A DNA stretch of 64,000 nt from Eulemur rufifrons. Taxonomy: Eukaryota > Chordata > Mammalia > Primates > Lemuridae. Within the stretch, counting starts at the first letter, position 1; every line of letters starts with the position of its first letter. The notes below the pieces were generated by a model that saw nothing but the letters and a program-made list of their open reading frames with translations, ran no database searches and was not told where the DNA came from. The position numbers were made by a program, and so were the translations under genes. Shown here piece by piece: positions 23,451 through 34,247 of this stretch. The stretch lies in assembly GCF_041146395.1 (NCBI RefSeq), contig NC_090989.1, forward strand, positions 247,804,843 to 247,868,842, read 5' to 3'.

Positions 23451-24340
23451 ATTTGACTTCAATCTCATTTATCCATAGAAACCTAAATTTAAAAGCACTT
23501 ATGAATGTGCTACATTCTCAAATGAAATTGTTTCCCCCACATAAGTGCAAATTCCCTTGAAAGAAAATTTAGATTTAAGAAAATTCATCCTCAGAGTTCC
23601 CCTTCTGTAAAAATCAAGATATTAAAGATTTTCATATATTTTCCTCAACTGTATGTGTTCTTGATTCATTATTCTTGAAATGGTAGTCAGTTCTGTTAGA
23701 AATTTTGAGGAAATGAACAATAAAATATTTAGACAAAGTTAAAGGCAGTATAGAGAAAACTGAAGCTGAAGTAAAGCTAACTCAGACCTGAGATTTGCCC
23801 TCCAGAATCCAGTAGAAGGGAGAGAGCTGAGTCATGTTTTAGAAGGGCTGACGGCAGGTGCTTTGGCATGAAGTTACTGTGGCATAACCAAGTCTTAATA
23901 ATCCTGCGTACTGAGGAGGGAATTTGAGAAATACATACTCAGCTATGCCAAGTAGGTTATATAAAAGTTACTCAAAGTGTTTTGCATTGCAAGCATCCAA
24001 GTTACTCAGTGTATTGGGGATCATAGTGGCACCCTAGAGGAAAAGAATTAATAGCACTGAGTCATAAAATTGGGAAGACATTGAACATTTAGATGGAGGA
24101 AGAATCACAGTGGTAAAATGCTTCTTTATATGTAACAAAGCAAAATGAAATCGCAAAAACCCTGAAGGCCAGGCTGATGATACAGGGAATGAGAGTAGCA
24201 GGGAAGCCAAAATTTCTTGTTAACAAAGGATGTAGAAGTAAAAGTTAATTGTATTGTACCAATTATGTCTAATTTAAGGCATAAAACATAGCACGGTTAT
24301 TGTTTTAATGTGAAATTTTACTCTTTGGCTTTTACTCTTT
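23451..24340. other. No recognised feature
   Basis: Unassigned DNA. The part 23790-24030 is less AT-rich but I cannot match it to a family or exon. Confidence 0.4.
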
Positions 24341-24609
24341 TACTCTTCTGCTTTTGGAAATGAAAAACATGATTTATGATGGCTTTCTTCATCAGACTCC
24401 CACCATTATACCTCATACCTCTTAAGTTAACCACTTTCAAATATTCACACAGCAATTACCAGAACTAACCCCAATCAAGTTGGGAAAGGCAATTTATTCT
24501 CTAACAGTGCACTAACAGAGAAAAGGTTAACTATTCTCTAATGTAGGGAGAATAGAAAAAGAGTCATTGAGATGAGCTTTGTGCAGGAGGTCACACCTTT
24601 TCTAAAGGG
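24341..24609 (+). repeat. Direct repeat, copy A
   Basis: This 269-bp segment matches 25962-26229 along its whole length in the same orientation. By eye identity is about 85-88%. Shared landmarks include 'gaaatgaaaaac', 'agaactaaccccaatca', 'taacagtgcact', 'gaaaaggttaacta' and 'gagctttgtgca' (A) or 'taagctttgtgca' (B). The similarity stops abruptly at both edges. I do not recognise the family. It could be an unnamed interspersed repeat or an old local duplication. Confidence 0.85.
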
Positions 24610-25285
24610 TCAAGTTAATATCATGAAAGAGGGAGAATCATAATGTAGTATTAGCCAAAGGGTTACCATATTATTTAATTCTAAATCAGAAACATAATAT
24701 GATCAGAAAAGAAATATAAACTGAGACTGGAAACACATTATAGAGAATTCAGATAATATACTAAAAGTGAAAATAGTAGTGACAATACTGCAAGAGAAAA
24801 ATGTGGACAATTCTACACCTGATACTGAACAGACTAGAAAGAAATCAAAGACGACATAAAATATTAGGACTTTTTAAAGAAGTATCCTATTAATTTGTGA
24901 AAATCCTGGAATGTCATGATTTACCTGGCTGAAATTTTCTCCTGTGTTAGAGAAAGAATAAAGGAGGAGGACTGGTGGTCTCAACATAATTTGAATGAAC
25001 AAGCAAGAACCAATTTTTCACAAAAAATTATGGTAATCTTAAGGACAAGTGAATATGTAAATAATTTTTTAAATTAGAAAAAGAAATGTCAGTGCCCTAC
25101 ATGTTGGAAGACTTAAAAAAAAAAAAAAAAAAAAAAGGATAGGGGAAATGAACAATTCCATAATCAGAAAACTCAAGAGAACAGAAAATACAATTCCTAC
25201 TATACAAGGTGATGTGAAAGTAAAAACAGGAAGCATTTAAATGGAAAAAAAAGGGGCTAATGAACATATATATATATATTTTACC

Positions 25286-25317
25286 TTTTTTTTTCTTATT
25301 TCAGCATATTGTGGGGG
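25286..25317 (-). mobile_element. Possible minimal LINE-1 3' end (about 30 bp)
   Basis: A T-run (25286-25294) is followed by 'cttatttcagcatattg' and 'tgggggta'. This is the reversed extreme 3' end seen in LINE-1 copy 1 ('atatcagcatattacagggg'). The similarity ends at once, so this would be an extremely 5'-truncated insertion. The flanks 'tattttacc' and 'tatttttaac' hint at a target duplication but do not prove it. Confidence 0.45.
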
Positions 25318-25700
25318 TATTTTTAACGAAAGGTAGAAAGGACACACAGGCAATGGAAAATAGACACAAATTTTTAAGGATAGCACCAAGAAAACTAAAG
25401 CCCCAGAATGAACTCAACTTTCTGAAAATTGCTATGGAAAGCAAACAGGATGCCTTAAAAGCTATTTTTAGGATCAGAATATAATTTGGGGAAAGATCAT
25501 ATAATACTAATATAGTACAAAGTCCAATTTTTAATCTTATTTTCATTTTGTATTTATCCATCAAAGCAAAAGAACATAAGATAGCAAATAACTGAACAAA
25601 AATTTAAGCATTTTATTCTCTCTGACCAGATTTGTGGAAAAACAATAATAATGCCTCTAACCATTACAAATAAATTCAAGTCTCCAGGATCCAATCAATT

Positions 25701-25742
25701 AAAAAATAAATAAACAAATAAATAAACACATAAACAAATATA
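25701..25742 (+). repeat. Degenerate AAAT/AAAC tetranucleotide repeat
   Basis: Interrupted AAAT and AAAC units, A-rich. No SINE body precedes them. Confidence 0.75.
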
Positions 25743-25961
25743 TAAAAGTTAGTAACTTCCAAGAAATCATGGAGAAAATGAAAGGTGCAGAGATATGTTA
25801 ATAACTGAACGATGCTTATATATTGTTAATTTTGAGACAGATGTCCAAGGGGTTTAAAAAATAAATAATTAATAATGTATTCATAGGTATTTTTTTAACT
25901 ACAAATACTGAAAACCAACATGAAATCACTAAAATCTTGCAATACAAAACTTCTTAATTTA

Positions 25962-26229
25962 TACTCTTTTATGCTTTTAGAAATGAAAAACTTGATTTAT
26001 AGTGGCTTTCTTTATCAGACCCCCACTGTTATACTTCATACCTCCTTAAGTTAAACAATTTCAAATATTCATATAGCAATTATTAGAACTAACCCCAATC
26101 AGGCTGGAAAGGGCAACTCATTGTCTAACAGTGCACTGGGAAAAGGTTAACTATACTCTAATGCAGGAAGACTAGAGAAAGAACCATTGAGATAAGCTTT
26201 GTGCAAGAGGTCATTTCTTTTCTAAAAGG
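25962..26229 (+). repeat. Direct repeat, copy B
   Basis: Second copy of the segment at 24341-24609, 1.62 kb downstream, same orientation, full-length match with scattered substitutions and a few short indels. The flanking sequences of the two copies do not match each other. Confidence 0.85.
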
Positions 26230-26459
26230 AAAAATTTTAGAAATTTAGATTAGTAAAGCAAGATTATAATATCTATAAAAGTATGTGTTGATTGTAACAA
26301 AGCATTTGACATATTTTCTCCTTATATTCATGCTTCAACGAAATTTTAGTAACTGTATGTAAATAATGCTAGTTAATGTTTCCATTTCAACATAATGGGT
26401 AGTCTTTATCGGATCAGTGGAAAGCTATGAAAGACAGCTTAGTTACTGGATTTCAGAAA

Positions 26460-26960
26460 GAGGATTCAAATTCATCCTGACAACCTATAATAATGAATAG
26501 AAACCAACAAAAGTAAACATTACATGGGCAGATGTAAAGTTGTACATTTGTTCTCAAGAACTGAAGCACAAGTATACTATGAGAAAAATCTGGTCTCATT
26601 GTTACTTACATACAGGATTTTTTTAAACCATAGATTTAGTGTAAGCCAAATAGAGTAATATATGTTTTTGTTAAGTCATAGTTGCAGCATTATAAGAATT
26701 TCCAGAACCAAAAAGGGTCCATTCATCTGTTCTCAGTTACTGGCAGACTACATATGCAGCACTGCATTCAGTTGTGAATAGACATTCAAAGAAGTATTTG
26801 CTTAAGCTTAGAAATGGGAAGACAGAATGATAAGGGGCACATATACCACATGACATGAGGAAGCTGGACTGTTAAGTGAAGAAATGGTAAGTTTAAGTGG
26901 ACATATGGTATTTAGGTATTGCTCCAGAAAACACAACTAGGATGGACAGTTAGAAGTTAT
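26460..26960 (+). mobile_element. Possible CR1/L3-type LINE 3' relic
   Basis: Scattered blocks follow the 3' end of CR1-type LINE ORF2 in order: 'gggcagatgtaaagttgtac', 'gttgcagcattataagaa', 'gactacatatgcagcactgc', 'attcagttgtg' and 'catgacatgaggaagctgg'. In CR1/L3 these correspond to 'tgtaaagtcctgcac', 'catctggagtactg', 'ttcagttctgggc' and 'tatgaggaacggtt'. The match is weak in detail but collinear over about 500 bp. Confidence 0.4.
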
Positions 26961-28228
26961 ATTGTATATTTTGTCTTGAAATCAAAAATGTCTTAATAAG
27001 AACTAATTTTTATAGTGTACACTCATTATTCTGTGTCCATAATAGGAAAAAAAAAATAGTTGGCTGTGGGTTGCATTAACATGCTGTTATAAAATAAAAA
27101 GTTGACATCTGGATCCAGGACAAAGAATAAAAGCATTACCTTATAATATTTACTTAAAAATCACAGGAGTTCATTTTAAGGTTAAGAAACTTTCATCATA
27201 GAAAATTCTTATCAAAGTTTACTCTAAGTTTGACTACAGTATATTTATGTAAAATGACTAAAATTGAATATATGATTGGGCAATGTAGTACCTCTGAAGT
27301 TACATAAAGTATTTAGTAATGCCTTCACATTCATCATTGCCTGTTCTAAACATAAATAGCTTTAATTTTAGTTCCTGTGACCTAACGGATTTCTTCAACA
27401 GAATTATATTAAACAATATCTTCCTAATGCTAGCAATAATAGTTATAGGAATAAAGTAAATTTAAAATATTTTATTTGTACCCACAGAAAAGCATTTTCC
27501 AGTTACAGTTAAATAATTCCTTCTTCCTTTAACTCTTAATGTTTCATTTTAAAAACTAAATAAAATATTTTATATTTAAGTTAAAAAAAAAGAACTATCT
27601 CATAATGGAACTAACTTCTCTTTCTGCAACTGACTTCCTTTTACTACGATGTAATTATTTCTCAAAATGGATATCAATTAGTATTATACAAAGTATCCTA
27701 GTTCAATAAGTTTTATAAAATACTTTATCATAGAGAATTCCAGATTATTTATTGTGCATATACTGTTCTTTCTTTCCAAAGCAAGACTGTATGCAGAGTT
27801 CCCTATACTATGGAATTCTTTTTCAAGGCTGCAGTGCTGTGGAAACATTTTTTAAAAAGTAGTCACTATGCTATCTGATTTCAGCCTCCTTGGTTAATAA
27901 TTTATTCTCTCAATATCTCCTCTTTAATATCTGAAACTTTTTAAAAGAATTTTCTCTAGGACTAATAATCTGTTAATACAGTGTGGGAAACCCATTAAGG
28001 TATTTTATAAAAGAGACACTTTGAAAAGGAATTTGTAACAAATTATCCCTAAAATAATTTTTGACTGTAAGATTTTTATTATTCTATTTTTAATGTATAG
28101 CCATGACCATAAATCAGTAGACATCAAGATACTCCAGTTGGCATAACAGGATTTATCGCACAGGTAGCATCAGAGCTTAATAGCTCTAAAACAGCCTGTC
28201 AGGTTAGTTACTGCTAAATGCATGAAAT
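26961..28228. other. No recognised feature
   Basis: AT-rich DNA with short A-runs near 27047 and 27583. No gene or named repeat seen. Confidence 0.4.
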
Positions 28229-28407
28229 AAAACACAGAAAAACAGGCTCGGCATGGTGGGTTACTGTAAGCCCAGCACTTTGTGGGGGCCAGCGTGAGAG
28301 GATCTCTTGAGGCCAGGAGTTAAACTGCAGCCTGGCCAATATAATGAGAACCCATCTCTACAATAAATAAATAAATAAATAAATAAATTTTTAAAAACAC
28401 AAAAAAT
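28229..28407 (+). mobile_element. Free Alu left monomer (FLAM-like) with AAAT tail
   Basis: The body, 28245-28361, is a single Alu-type arm: 'ggctcggcatggtgggtt', 'cccagcactttg', 'gatctcttgaggccaggag' and 'cccatctctaca'. It ends in an AAAT-repeat tail (28362-28388) with no right arm. Near-matching flanks (28229-28242 and 28394-28406, aaaacaca.aaaaa) look like target-site duplications, which supports a free monomer insertion rather than a broken dimer. The RNA would derive from 7SL; internal promoter boxes are diverged. Confidence 0.8.
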
Positions 28408-28424
28408 AGTTATATTAAAAGTTT

Positions 28425-28625
28425 GCATTCATTGCTTACTCTGGACAAAGCACTTTGTTAACTCTTTTATATGTAGCATTTCACCTAATATGCAAAATAA
28501 CTCCTATCATCCCCTATCTGAAGCTTAAAAATATTAGATAACTTGCTCAATCAAGGTCCCAGCTAATAAATGGTGGAGAAAGAGTGAGAACATAGCTGTA
28601 ACCATTGCATTACTGCCTATTTACA
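28425..28625 (-). mobile_element. MIR SINE relic
   Basis: Reversed MIR order: 'caaagcactttgttaactc', 'gcatttcacctaatatgcaa', 'ataactcctatcatcccc', 'gataacttgctcaatcaagg' and 'cccagctaataaatggtgga'. These match the trailing, core and head segments of MIR. Confidence 0.75.
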
Positions 28626-29924
28626 TCTTCAGACTTCTTGTTTCCTTATCAAGCAAGAATATCAAGATGGAACTGGGTGGAAAATCTATTTAGGAAAGCC
28701 ATAAAGTTGTGGAGAAATTACTCAACAACTCCAATTTGAAGACAGAAGCAATGTGATGGCCTCAAGCCTTCCTGCCACCCAATCCCAAAGAGTGGCAGTG
28801 ATAATGAGAATGAAGAAGAGGAGAGGAAGGAACAGTGGAGCTAATCAGGGGGGTTACACATCTGAAGAAAAAGGCTGAAGCCTGAAAGAACAGCTACAGT
28901 GTAAAGTGCCAGAGGGCACCCACTGGAAATCAGGCAGACATGAGTGAGATATGGTTCCTAGAGACAGCATATGTGAAATCTCTAAAGCAGATGACAGGAT
29001 CTTGTCGTTCATGTGAGATCTTTCTAAACACTATTATAGATCTTTACCTTGTAAGACATTACTTTTTTTCCCCATTTTCCAAAAGAAAGAGACAGAAAAT
29101 TGGTAATTTCCTAATTTTTTATGTCTATACCAACTTGCTCGAAAAAGAATAGGGCTGTTTGTTTCACATGAATTTTTATTATTTACAATTAGAAGGACAA
29201 AGAAATCTAGAAAGAAAAAATATATACAATAAAATATATATATAAAATATATATAAAAATATAAACAATATATATGCATCTACAATAATATTATTTTGAA
29301 TATATAATAACCTTATTAAACATTTTCTCCAAGGACAAAACTGTATTTTGGGTATTTGTATACTTAGAATCCAATACACAACTATTGCTGCAACTGCTCT
29401 TAATAATATCCATATTTTAAATTATAAAGTAAGCAGAATACAATGGGGATTGTAAAAGAATTTTAAACAACTTAAGCACTGACAAAAATAAACAGACTGT
29501 TAACTTATGTAAGCAAAGTGCTGAGGTGAAAGATTCAGACCATGCAAAATCAGTCCTATTTACAGTTTTTTTCAACAATGCTTTTCAAAAGATATACGTT
29601 GGAAAGATGGACATCAGTCAGTGCTTGTCATAACACTAGGAATGTTAATATTAAGGTTACAGTTTTCCTGAGTAGCAGAATATGTGCTTCCTATTTACCA
29701 CTTGAAACTATACACTTAAAATCTTAGTTGTTTGTGCTCTCCAATGATCCTGGTTTAGGTATGATTAAAGATAAATAGAAAGGATTTTGATGATAATTAT
29801 TGCTTTCCTAAAATTTTAAATCAAAAACTAATTTATAATTTCCCCTTTAGAAACACTTTTTATTAACCTTATAAGCATTATCAGTGGTTTCTAAAGTATC
29901 TATACTCTTCAAGTGATCAGAATC
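28626..29924. other. No gene; AT-rich tract at 29218-29278
   Basis: A stretch of ATATAT/AAATAT sequence at 29218-29278 is low complexity. The 28740-28980 part is less AT-rich with a purine-rich segment, unassigned. Open frames here are short and unsupported. Confidence 0.4.
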
Positions 29925-30045
29925 ATGCACCCTAGAGCCATAGTGCATCAGTTCAAAGACCTGTACCTGGACTAGATGGCTGAGCAAACTCAGGAAAGTT
30001 ACCTCAGTTTCCTTATCAGTAAACTGTAGATAATAATGGGAAAAA
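29925..30045 (+). mobile_element. MIR fragment
   Basis: 'actcaggaaagttacctcag' and 'tttccttatcagtaaactg' followed by 'tagataataatggg' match the MIR core ('ggcaagttacttaacctc', 'tttcctcatctgtaaaatg', 'gggataataat'). The head is poorly preserved. Confidence 0.55.
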
Positions 30046-30211
30046 AAAAACACATTAGATTGTAAAGTTCAAAGACGACAAGGCTTGCTCATGTATCCAT
30101 AAAGACGAAATTTGTCTTCTGAATTCTTGATGTAAATAACAGAATAGAAGCTTACTTTCATCCATTCATTTTAATACATATAAATAAAAATTGGCAGCAA
30201 ATGGCCACACG

Positions 30212-30366
30212 AGATGTTTTAGGGACGATGAAAATGTTCAAAAAGTGGACTACGGTGATGGCTGCACAGCTAAGTAAATTTAGTAAAAGTACTAAATTAT
30301 ATATTTAAGATAGATGAATTCTATGGTGTATATAAATTACACCTCAATGAAGCTGTTTAAATATAT
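30212..30366 (+). mobile_element. Old L1M 3' end
   Basis: 'gggacgatgaaaatgttca', 'ggtgatggctgcacagc', 'taagatagatgaattctatg' and 'aattacacctcaatgaagct' match the terminal 3' UTR of L1MB/MC-type elements. The 3' A-tail has decayed. Confidence 0.75.
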
Positions 30367-30527
30367 GTGTGTTTTACATTAAAGAAATTAAAGGATATGT
30401 ATATCTATCCCCTTTTCCTTAATTAACATGGAAATTAAATTTTCATTTGCTAAAATAAAGTCAGTATAAGAACAAATTAATGTTAAATGTATAATTAAAG
30501 ACATAATTCAGATAACTTATTTGCCAT

Positions 30528-30617
30528 ACATTTGTTGAGTACTATTATGTGCTAAGTATTGGGGAATACAAAAATAAACAGAACACATCTCACTGCCTTT
30601 GAGGAGTTCTTAGTCTA
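30528..30617 (+). mobile_element. Ancient interspersed repeat scrap, family unresolved
   Basis: 'catttgttgagtactattat', then 'gtgctaagtattggggaata', then 'gaggagttcttagtctaggg' fit a common old mammalian repeat ('tttattgagcacctactatg', 'gtgccaggcactg', 'gagcttacattctag'). I cannot recall the family name with certainty. Confidence 0.5.
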
Positions 30618-30620
30618 GGG

Positions 30621-30898
30621 CAAGGGAAGGCAAAGTAAGGTCACGGGACAAATTCAACCTGCTGCCTGTTTTTGTACAGTTTGTGAGCTAAAAATGATTA
30701 TAAAATTTTAAACGGTTGAAAAAAAGAATATTTTGTGACACATGAAATTCAAAGTTTAAGCGATTACAAATGAAATTTTATTGAAACAGCAAAACTCATC
30801 ATTTCTGTATTGGCTATGGTTGCTTTCACCATATCCCCCCCACATCCTAAGATACTTACGATCTAATCCCTTATATAGAAAATGTCTACCAACTCTTG
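30621..30898 (-). mobile_element. hAT-Charlie DNA transposon relic
   Basis: Blocks 'cctgctgcctgtttttgtac', 'ttgaaaaaaagaatattttg', 'tgacacatgaaattcaaag', 'tttattgaaacagcaaaac' and 'attggctatggttgctttc' match a common hAT-Charlie non-autonomous element, ending 'tctaccaactcttg' for 'tttgccgacccctg'. The 8-bp flanks gtctaggg (30613-30620) and atctaaaa (30899-30906) differ only by G/A changes, consistent with a decayed hAT target duplication. Confidence 0.7.
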
Positions 30899-30906
30899 AT
30901 CTAAAA

Positions 30907-32330
30907 TGGAGGATACAGGGAGAAATAATTTGTGATTAATCTTATTGGCTTCAATGTTGGCTATTGAGAACCTTTCTGAAATCCATAATTCTCAGTTTTT
31001 GCCTAGTACACTAAACACAACTGTTTGTTAGAAAGTTGAACATCATGGTGCCTCAAACACTGTGACTATTTGAAATTTCAGTATTTTAAAATTGAATAGC
31101 CTATTCTCAGTACTGAAAAGACCTGTAACTATGAAAGCTACTATTCAGAAAAATACCCAGACTATGATGACTATACCTTGGATTTTCACAATTTTTCTTT
31201 AAAAAAAAAAAAAATCCTTGGTTTTTATTTTTAAAAAATCTAGAAGAGACCTACTCAAGTTACCATTAATCAACTGTTCCAAGAAAGACAAAGAATATCT
31301 TATTAAGCAAGTAGCCTTACATTTTTTTCAAAGATGCATGCATAAATCTGGGAATAAAACTAGCAGCCTTAAAGAAGAATTCTATTTGATACATCTGCAC
31401 AAATTATTTAATATGTCAACTGAATGAAATCAATCACAAACAGACAATGAATTAAATGTTTTTATAACTATATATTGATATTTTATTGATATAAGATGGA
31501 GGCTCATATGTAAAATATATGTATCATGTTTAAATAAAAATTATATCTTACGTAAAAAGCACCAAATTCAAACTAATAAAAAGTATATTAACAACATTAA
31601 TTTTCCTACATCCTTCCTCTGGCTCCTTCTTTGAATTTATTTATTCATTTAGTACTAAAATTTCACTTTGTTGTAACAGAATGCACCTCGTCATCAAATG
31701 CCAGCTACCTTTATGAAAAGCCTGGAATGGGGTGGAAATAAAGGCATTTCCATAGATTTACAAGTATAAGTAAGGGTAGCATGTATCAGATTTCATCATT
31801 TTGTGTGCTTGTTTTCCATTAAATACATACACAATTAAACATGCTGTTGATTTTTTATTACTTTCAAACTCCATTGTTATATTCATAAATATTCATGATT
31901 GTAAGTGCTTTTTTCAATTAGGCCAGGATACCTGAAATTGTATCTTCTCTTTTGGAAAATGCATTCTTAATTTATAACAGTATTCATAATTGTGATTTAA
32001 GATAGCTTAGTGCTGAAAAGGCAACTGCAGAATTCAGGCTTTTCACTCATTATATTCAAATGGAGCAGTATTAGTAAAAATAAATAAACTCAAAGCACAT
32101 AAAAAAAAATCCTGAACTGAATTGCTCAAAATTATTTGTCAAAAACTGCAATTATCCTCCCATATGGAATAATAAATGATACCTAAGTTTTAACTGCTAG
32201 AATATTCAATTTTATAAACACTCATTTTTCATTCTTTCATGAAGAAAGTTTGGGTTGGCCAAAATAAATCTAAGATGAATATATACTGGGATGGGAGAAG
32301 GAGTGCATTTTGAAATGATGTAATAGCTTT
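30907..32330. other. No recognised feature
   Basis: AT-rich DNA with an A-run at 31201-31214. No gene or named repeat. A 69-codon frame at 31218-31427 lacks any support. Confidence 0.4.
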
Positions 32331-32641
32331 AAAATTTCTCAGATGCAAAAACATGCACCACATGTATTCGCTATCAAATTGGTACTAGCTGATCAACACT
32401 AAGGTGCTCACATGGTAGTAATACTCATCGGGTGCTGGTCAGGTAGGGTGGGTTGAGGGGTGGAGAGTGAAGGAGGTGGGGGATAAACTCACAGCTAATG
32501 GAAATGGGCACACTGTATGGGGGAAGGACCTGCTTGTAGCCCTGGCTTGGGTGAGGCAAATGCATTTCATGTAACCAAAATGTCTGTACCCCATAATATC
32601 CTCAATTTAAAAAATAAAATAAAACAAATAGAAAAATTTCT
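32331..32641 (+). mobile_element. LINE-1 3' end with target duplications
   Basis: The element body is 32340-32632. It starts 'cagatgcaaaaacatgcacc' and runs through 'ctatcaaattggtactagct' and a G-rich stretch ('gggtgggttgaggggtgg') to 'tctgtaccccataatatcct' and an A-rich tail. This is the strepsirrhine-type L1 3' UTR seen elsewhere in the window. AAAATTTCT occurs at both edges (32331-32339 and 32633-32641). The insertion point TT/AAAA fits the L1 endonuclease. Only the 3' UTR and the last bases of ORF2 are present. Confidence 0.88.
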
Positions 32642-33104
32642 TATTAGATACTAATAAGACCCTCTGCTCTAATTCCCCTAATACTCTTCCTTTGATTTGG
32701 AATTCTTCCTCTTCAAAGGCATAAGTGCATGAAGATTCAGCCTATTCACACTTTCTTTCTATTGCTTTGATGAATTAAATATCAGCCACACTATCAAAAT
32801 GACCGCTTTATTGAGAAGAATTAGTATAAAATTTGAATTGCTGGCATTTTAAGTGGGAAAAGAGGTATCACCGTTGTAGCTTTGGAAGACACAAAGGCTA
32901 CAAAGAGGGCACTGAGTTAGCAGAGGGTACTAGGAGACAAGAAAGGCACTACAGTGACCACCAAGAAGATAATTCTTTACATTAAAATCTGATTAAGACA
33001 GTGGTAGCAGTAACTGTACTCCATGCCACATAAATGTTAAACAATATTCCTTAAAGGGGACTTTGTTCTTTAAAAGGCACTAGACTAGTATATTTTGTCA
33101 CAAA
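32642..33104. other. No recognised feature
   Basis: Unassigned DNA between an L1 tail and a MIR; no gene seen. Confidence 0.4.
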
Positions 33105-33240
33105 ACAACATTATACTGAGGTCATTATTATTATCCCTTTCATAAAAATGATAACCCTGAGGTCCAGAGAGATTCAGAAATTTTCCTGCATGGACACACA
33201 CCATAAGAAACTGAGCTAGGATTCTAATACTATCAACCTA
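33105..33240 (-). mobile_element. MIR SINE fragment
   Basis: 'gtcattattattatccc' and 'ataaccctgaggtccagaga' followed by 'aactgagctaggattctaat' match reversed MIR ('attattatccccatt', 'aactgaggcacagag', 'agagctgggattcgaac'). Confidence 0.7.
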
Positions 33241-33244
33241 GCAT

Positions 33245-33430
33245 TGTAGTAAGAGTGTGGACTGTGCTTTCTGTTCAAATTTTACTTAGTTCAGCCACTT
33301 CTACACTGACCTTGGACAAGCTATTTAGCTTTTCTGTGTCCCATTTTCCGTATAAGTAAAATAAGAATAATAATAATAGATAATATTTTTAAAGTGTTTA
33401 GAATAATGCCTGGCAGTTCATAAGTATTAA
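33245..33430 (+). mobile_element. MIR SINE relic
   Basis: 'tgtagtaagagtgtggact' matches the MIR head. It is followed by 'cagccacttctacactgacc', 'ttggacaagctatttagct', 'cccattttccgtataagta' and 'taatgcctggcagttcataa', in MIR order. It lies head to head with the minus-strand MIR just upstream. Confidence 0.8.
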
Positions 33431-33803
33431 AATGTGGTATATGTATATCACAGAGTACTACTCAGCCATAAAAAATGAATTAATACTTTTTGCAACAATT
33501 TGGACAGACTGGAGAAGATTCTCCTAAGTATTGCAAGAATGTAAAAACAAACACAACATGTATTCACTATTAAATTGGAACTGACTGGCACTCATGTGCA
33601 CAGATGAAAGTAAAACTCCAGGGAAACCATGCAGGTGGGAGTGGAGAGGAGGGAAATCATACCTAATGGGTGAATTCATACCTAATGAGTACAAGGCACA
33701 CTTACAACTTTGACTCAAGCAGTACAAAAGCAATCCATGTAACTAAAACATTTGTACCAACATAATATGCTGAAATAAAAAGAAAATAAAACCGGGAAAA
33801 AAA
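33431..33803 (+). mobile_element. LINE-1 3' end, 5'-truncated
   Basis: It starts in the ORF2 C-terminus ('gtactactcagccataaaaa'), then has the 3' UTR 'gtattcactattaaattgg', 'gcacacttacaactttgact', 'caagcagtacaaaagcaatc', 'catttgtaccaacataatat' and 'gctgaaataaa', and finishes in an A-rich tail. No clear target duplication is visible. The 5' edge joins the end of a MIR. Confidence 0.88.
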
Positions 33804-33882
33804 AGAGAGGAAAGGAAGCAAATACCATACTACATAGCCTATGCTCTTAACTGTTACTCTAGAATAACTGCCTTGGTCTTCC

Positions 33883-34247
33883 TGCTCTGGCTGCAGTCCC
33901 CACACCCAATCAGTGGCCTGTTAGGAACCAGGCCGCACAGCAGGAGGTGAGCAGCAGTGGGACAGTGAGCGAAGCTTCATCAGTATTTACAGCCACTGCC
34001 CCTCACCGGCACCACCGCCTGAGCTCTACCTCGTGTCAGTTCAGTGGTGGCATTAGATTCTGCATTATGGTGAAGTATATAATTATTTCATTATATATTA
34101 CAATGCAATGATAGAAATAAAGTGCACAATAAATGTAATGCACTTGAATCATCCTGAAACCACCACCACCCACCCCGTCCACAGAAAAATTGTCATCCAT
34201 GAAACCGGTCCCTGGTGCCAAAAAGGTCGGGGACTGCTGTACTCTGG
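33883..34247 (+). mobile_element. MER1-type hAT-Charlie transposon with 8-bp target duplication
   Basis: The element spans 33891-34239. It has 'gtggcctgttaggaaccagg', 'ccgcacagcaggaggtgagc', 'ccgcctgagctctacctcgt', 'ggtggcattagattctgca', a mid segment 'aaataaagtgcacaataaat' and the end 'aaaccggtccctggtgcc', 'aaaaaggtcggggactgctg'. The ends form short inverted repeats (cagtccccac / gtcggggactg). The flanks TGCTCTGG (33883-33890) and TACTCTGG (34240-34247) match at 7 of 8 bases. It is non-autonomous, with no transposase. Confidence 0.93.

Larger units (their letters stand above)
24610..25961. other. Spacer between direct repeats; 22-base A-run
   Basis: This 1.35-kb spacer holds a pure A-run of 22 bases at 25115-25136 and a possible minimal L1 tail near 25286. 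I see no retroviral internal sequence, primer-binding site or open frame that would make the flanking direct repeats LTRs. I cannot identify a retrocopy body ahead of the A-run. Confidence 0.45.

Noticed and set aside
24341..26229. Intact retrovirus-like element bounded by LTRs
   Set aside because: No primer-binding site, polypurine tract, gag/pol similarity or TG...CA ends are visible, and the copies are only about 270 bp. Kept as an unexplained direct repeat instead.
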